DNA from: Litorimonas sp964610115
Lineage (GTDB): Bacteria > Pseudomonadota > Alphaproteobacteria > Caulobacterales > Maricaulaceae
Direction: 5' to 3'
DNA: 25,560 nucleotides
Assembly (NCBI GenBank): GCA_964610115.1
Contig: CAZSUW010000034.1
Span: 1 to 25,560 of the forward strand
In this document: piece after piece, positions 22,492-25,560 of the stretch
Layout: each line of letters starts with the position of its first letter
Position numbering within the stretch: position 1 is the stretch's first letter
Position numbers and translations under genes: made by a program
Notes under the pieces: model-generated
Seen by the model: only the letters and a program-made list of their open reading frames with translations
Databases searched by the model: none
What the model was told of the DNA's origin: nothing

Positions 22492-23515
22492 CAGACCCGA
22501 ACAAGTCGCCAGTCGGCACAGACGCAGGCGCATCCAGCCCCAAATGTGCATAGGCATGTGGCGTCGCGACGCGACCGCGTGGCGTTCGCATGATAAAGCC
22601 TTGTTGGATCAAGTAAGGCTCGATCACGTCTTCCAACGCATCACGGGCCTCGGCCAGTGCGGCACCCATGGTTTCGACGCCAACGGGTCCGCCACCAAAC
22701 ATTTCGCACAGCGCTTTGAGGTAGCGCTTATCCTGCGCGTCCAAACCCAGATGATCGACGCCCAGGCGGTTAAGCGCCTTGTCCGCCGCAACCGCATCGA
22801 CCACCGCAAGGCCTTCATGCTCCGTCAGGTCCCGCACCCGCCGCAATAGCCGCCCGGCCACACGCGGTGTGCCGCGCGCCCGGCCTGCTATCTCCGCCGC
22901 ACCGTCATCTGTCATAGCCAGGCCGAGCTTTCCCGCCGCGCGCGAGACGATGTCCTTGAGGTCTTCTTTGGAGTAAAACTCCAGCCGGACCGGGATACCA
23001 AAACGGTCGCGCAGAGGCGTTGCGAGCAAGCCCGCCCGCGTGGTCGCCCCGATTAGCGTAAAGGGAGACAGGTCAATCTTGATCGATCTCGCCGCCGGGC
23101 CTTCGCCAATGATCAGATCGAGCTCATAATCCTCCATGGCTGGATAGAGCACTTCTTCGACCACCGGATTGAGACGGTGGATTTCATCAATGAACAGCAC
23201 ATCATTAGGTTCAAGATTGGTTAGCAGCGCGGCCAGATCACCCGCTTTGCTGATGATTGGGCCAGAGGTTGCGCGGAAATTGACGCCTAGCTCTCGCGCC
23301 ACAATCTGGCTGAGCGTTGTTTTGCCCAGCCCCGGCGGCCCGGACAGTAGCAAATGATCTAGGGGTTCGCCCCGGCGCTTCGCCGCCGACACATAAACAC
23401 GCAAATTAGCAATCGCTTTGGCCTGCCCGCGAAAATCATCAAAACTGAGCGGGCGAAGCGCACGGTCCCGCACGTCACCGGGTTGTGTATCAGCAGATGT
23501 CAGGCGATCTTCCAT
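22478..23515 (-). CDS. ruvB: Holliday junction branch migration ATPase RuvB
   Basis: A 345-residue AAA+ motor that forms hexameric rings beside RuvA and drives Holliday-junction migration. Walker A is SGPPGLGKTT (58-67) and Walker B LFIDEIH (107-113). The sensor-1 segment lies in LIGATTRAG, and the arginine-rich ARGTPRVAGRLLRRVRD block belongs to the lid. The C-terminal winged-helix domain is complete (GGGPVGVETM, QQGFIMRTPRGR). Length is normal. Only six bases separate it from the ruvA stop. Confidence 0.98.
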   Translation of the reverse strand: MEDRLTSADTQPGDVRDRALRPLSFDDFRGQAKAIANLRVYVSAAKRRGEPLDHLLLSGPPGLGKTTLSQIVARELGVNFRATSGPIISKAGDLAALLTNLEPNDVLFIDEIHRLNPVVEEVLYPAMEDYELDLIIGEGPAARSIKIDLSPFTLIGATTRAGLLATPLRDRFGIPVRLEFYSKEDLKDIVSRAAGKLGLAMTDDGAAEIAGRARGTPRVAGRLLRRVRDLTEHEGLAVVDAVAADKALNRLGVDHLGLDAQDKRYLKALCEMFGGGPVGVETMGAALAEARDALEDVIEPYLIQQGFIMRTPRGRVATPHAYAHLGLDAPASVPTGDLFGSDDDG

Positions 23516-23521
23516 AGGCGC

Positions 23522-24160
23522 TTAGGACCCCAACGCCTTGAGCGATGCCTTTACCAGATCATCAAGTGGCGGATCATCATCAAATGTCGCGTAGCTTTCT
23601 GCGACAGCGCGCAAAGCTTCGCTCTGACCGATGCCGAGATTGACCAGCGCGCTGACTGCATCATTGCGTAGGCGCATATCGGACAGTCCTTCTGTGCGGG
23701 TTGCCGCATCCACCGCCCCAGCACTCGGCGGCGTAAAGGCGGGCGCATAACCCCGCCCCACAGGTGGCGCTTTTCCAGATAATTCGACCGCGATTCGTCC
23801 CGCCAGTTTAGGTCCGACGCCGGACGCGCGCGCAAAGGCCGTTTTATCTTCTAGCGCCGCTGCGCTCATAATATCGCCGGGCGTGAGAACATCGAGGATA
23901 GCCAGCGCCGCTTTGGGTCCAACACCCTGCACGGCTTGCAGTCTCTCGAACCATGCGCGCTCTTCCTCGGATGTAAAACCGAACAACGTGATCGACTGTT
24001 CACGCACATGGGTTTCAATATGCAGTCGCGCGGGTTCGCCTTCGCGTAAGTCGCGCAGCGCCCGAACACCGCAGCGCACCAGATAGCCCACACCGTTGCA
24101 ATCAATGATCGCTTCGCCCGTACCAGACATCAGGCAGGTTCCAGATAACATCCCGATCAT
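23522..24160 (-). CDS. ruvA: Holliday junction DNA-binding protein RuvA
   Basis: A 212-residue protein that binds four-way DNA junctions as a tetramer and docks RuvB. The start MIGMLSGT at 24160 matches the conserved family N terminus; an upstream TTG frame would add 24 residues and is rejected. The first domain has the GVGYLV turn. Two helix-hairpin-helix motifs contain VQGVGPKAAL and ASGVGPKLAG. A flexible linker precedes the C-terminal RuvB-contact domain (NDAVSALVNLGIGQSEA). It sits between ruvC (84 bases upstream) and ruvB. Confidence 0.97.
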   Translation of the reverse strand: MIGMLSGTCLMSGTGEAIIDCNGVGYLVRCGVRALRDLREGEPARLHIETHVREQSITLFGFTSEEERAWFERLQAVQGVGPKAALAILDVLTPGDIMSAAALEDKTAFARASGVGPKLAGRIAVELSGKAPPVGRGYAPAFTPPSAGAVDAATRTEGLSDMRLRNDAVSALVNLGIGQSEALRAVAESYATFDDDPPLDDLVKASLKALGS

Positions 24161-24243
24161 GGATAAGACCGTTTCTGCGATTCGAAGGGCGAGTTCATAA
24201 GGTCCGCATAGGACGCCGAGCCAGAAAGGCAAAGCCCGCGCGC

Positions 24244-24726
24244 TTATCCGCGCCAGTGATTGGCGTGTGTGATCGCAATGGCGAGCGCGTCTGCCGCATC
24301 GCCCGCTTTCACATTCGCCCCGGGCAGTAGCAGGTTCATCATATGCGCGACTTGGGCCTTATCGGCCGCCCCGGTGCCAACGATGGACTTTTTGACCAAT
24401 CGCGCCGCATATTCGCCCACAATCAAGCCTTGTTGCGTAGAGGCGAGGATGCACGCTGCCCTTGCCTGACCAAGCTTGAGGGCGCTCATGGCATTGTCTT
24501 TCATAAAGGCTTCTTCGACTCCGGCTTCCGTCGGGCCGTGCGCCACGATCTCTTCTGTGATTGCATCGAAAAGAAAAGCGAGACGGCTTACAAGCGGCTC
24601 ACCCTTAGGGGGGCGGATCACGCCATGCGCGACATGGGACATCTTTGACCCACGCACATCAATCACACCCCAGCCGCAAGCGACGATGGAAGGGTCAAGG
24701 CCCATGATGCGGCGGGTGGCGGTCAC
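24244..24726 (-). CDS. ruvC: Crossover junction endodeoxyribonuclease RuvC
   Basis: A 160-residue resolvase that cuts Holliday junctions. Acidic catalytic residues are visible as D11 (GLDPS), E71 (VEEAFM), and D143 and D146 (GDAADALAIA). The block VKKSIVGTGAADKAQV is also typical. I choose a GTG at 24726, giving MTATRRIMGLDPS; a TTG at 24762 would add an unusual tail, and the inner ATG would cut the first strand. The family motif GIDPGxxxTGWG reads GLDPSIVACGWG here. It is followed by ruvA and ruvB, and preceded by the L,D-transpeptidase gene only 42 bases away. Confidence 0.95.
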   Translation of the reverse strand: MTATRRIMGLDPSIVACGWGVIDVRGSKMSHVAHGVIRPPKGEPLVSRLAFLFDAITEEIVAHGPTEAGVEEAFMKDNAMSALKLGQARAACILASTQQGLIVGEYAARLVKKSIVGTGAADKAQVAHMMNLLLPGANVKAGDAADALAIAITHANHWRG

Positions 24727-24768
24727 GTAGACAGCTCTAGGCGTGGTGTACTTTCCCCACAAGTTGTA

Positions 24769-25473
24769 TTAAGGGTCTTCCGAGAAGACATAAGCCGCAT
24801 CCACCACTGTCACATTGGGTGGGATTCGCTTGGTTTCAAACCAATTCCAACCGTCCTTCAGGTTTTTCCAAAACTCAATGTTTGGGTCATCCTCATGCAT
24901 TTCCAGATTTTGCTCTGTCATCGGAAATGGGAAACTATGGACCCGCACAAAGGGCTGTCCGCGTTCCAAAGCACCTTCCACTTCACCGTAAAGCGTCTCA
25001 ATGCCCGGATTTCCAATAGCGTAGCATCCAATTGATGAGCATTCGCCATGAACCATAAGGAAGCTACCTGTACGACCATGAGCGCGATCAAATGTATTTG
25101 GAAAACCTAGATTGAATGAGAGATGGTAGGATGAGTTTGGATTTAAGCTATTCTGATTGACAAAATAAAATCCCTCAGGTGATTGGCCGTCACCTTCGCG
25201 TAGCTTTGGTCCCAGCCTTCCAGACCAAGTACAAATTGGAAAACGCTTATATAAGTGAAAGGTCCCAGCCCTTTCCTCAAACAGTTCTATGTAGCCTTTT
25301 CGCAATTCAGGTTCATTTGGGTCCGTCTTAATAATTCTCACAAAGATGTCTGTTGTCAGCTTAGGCGGCGCCGGCGTTGCTCTACCGTTTGCCTTTTGGG
25401 GCAATAGAAAAACCAAGCCAACAAACGCGAGACAGAAAATGACTGTGACAATAGAAGCTAATTTTCCGAGCAT
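24769..25473 (-). CDS. L,D-transpeptidase (YkuD domain, YafK-like)
   Basis: A 234-residue envelope enzyme with an N-terminal membrane anchor or signal (about 5-24). The catalytic domain has the HG-x6-C arrangement: H142, then SSIGC with nucleophile C150, within VHGECSSIGCYAIGNPG. Preceding blocks SPEGFYFV, NPNSSYHLSFNLGFPN and DRAHGRTGS are typical of the YafK-like subgroup. Such enzymes form or break bonds at meso-diaminopimelate in peptidoglycan or attach or release outer-membrane proteins; which one applies here is not decided by sequence. It is the first visible gene of the minus-strand run leading into ruvCAB. The final 87 bases of the window hold its upstream region, in which I see no firm promoter. 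Confidence 0.88.
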   Translation of the reverse strand: MLGKLASIVTVIFCLAFVGLVFLLPQKANGRATPAPPKLTTDIFVRIIKTDPNEPELRKGYIELFEERAGTFHLYKRFPICTWSGRLGPKLREGDGQSPEGFYFVNQNSLNPNSSYHLSFNLGFPNTFDRAHGRTGSFLMVHGECSSIGCYAIGNPGIETLYGEVEGALERGQPFVRVHSFPFPMTEQNLEMHEDDPNIEFWKNLKDGWNWFETKRIPPNVTVVDAAYVFSEDP

Positions 25474-25560
25474 GTGTTTGAGCCTAGTGCACTTATCATT
25501 AAACGCAAACTGAACAGGCCCGCCTCATTTCCGCCCTTTAAGGCAGACGTGCCCTCAAAA

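Noticed and set aside
24161..24232. Longer N terminus for RuvA from a TTG codon
   Set aside because: The conserved RuvA N terminus MIG...G begins at 24160 and the added residues match nothing in the family.
22478..25560. LexA boxes (GTTC-N7-GTTC type) near ruvC, ruvA and ruvB
   Set aside because: Reading the gaps upstream of the transpeptidase, ruvC and ruvA showed no direct repeat with that spacing. A control site further upstream, outside the window, remains possible.

Overview
The window looks like a chromosomal segment of a moderate-GC alphaproteobacterium, probably an aquatic or marine Caulobacterales/Hyphomonadales-type organism. The lineage call is an inference. It rests on the DUF1285 / CoA-pyrophosphatase / CCA-transferase set lying divergently from a moxR-DUF58-DUF4159 set, on ruvC-ruvA-ruvB-ybgC order, and on abundant lipoprotein and Tat-like leaders. 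It is densely coding, with no gene-free stretch above 300 bases. I see no insertion sequence, integrase, CRISPR array or prophage gene.

Left part (104-3472, minus strand): a translationally coupled operon runs DUF1285 protein, NUDIX CoA pyrophosphatase, a polysaccharide-deacetylase lipoprotein, then CCA tRNA nucleotidyltransferase. Divergent from it (3544-10225, plus strand) is a tightly coupled four-gene unit: MoxR AAA+ ATPase, DUF58 protein, a large BatA-N/DUF4159 membrane protein, and a membrane vWA/glutamine-amidotransferase-like protein. A small lipoprotein with 11-residue repeats and a secreted protein follow on the same strand. This MoxR/vWA unit is the best candidate in the window for a poorly characterised system, probably acting at the cell envelope.

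Middle (11430-18969): queC-queE (7-deazaguanine biosynthesis, minus), a small secreted protein (plus), RecQ helicase (minus), an MsbA-like ABC exporter (plus) and a stand-alone fatty acyl-AMP ligase (minus). Two convergent pairs here (secreted protein/recQ and exporter/ligase) end in overlapping stop codons with no terminator space. The fatty acyl-AMP ligase leader carries two adjacent inverted repeats that look like operators.

Right part (19263-25473): a tRNA-Val(CAC) gene on plus, then only minus-strand genes. These are a GH10 xylanase lipoprotein and an envelope/recombination operon that reads, in transcription order, L,D-transpeptidase, ruvC, ruvA, ruvB, a small membrane protein, ybgC, an anchored protein with an EF-hand/dockerin-like calcium loop, and a DUF3088 protein. 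The tolQRAB-pal genes that usually follow ybgC are not present after it in this window.
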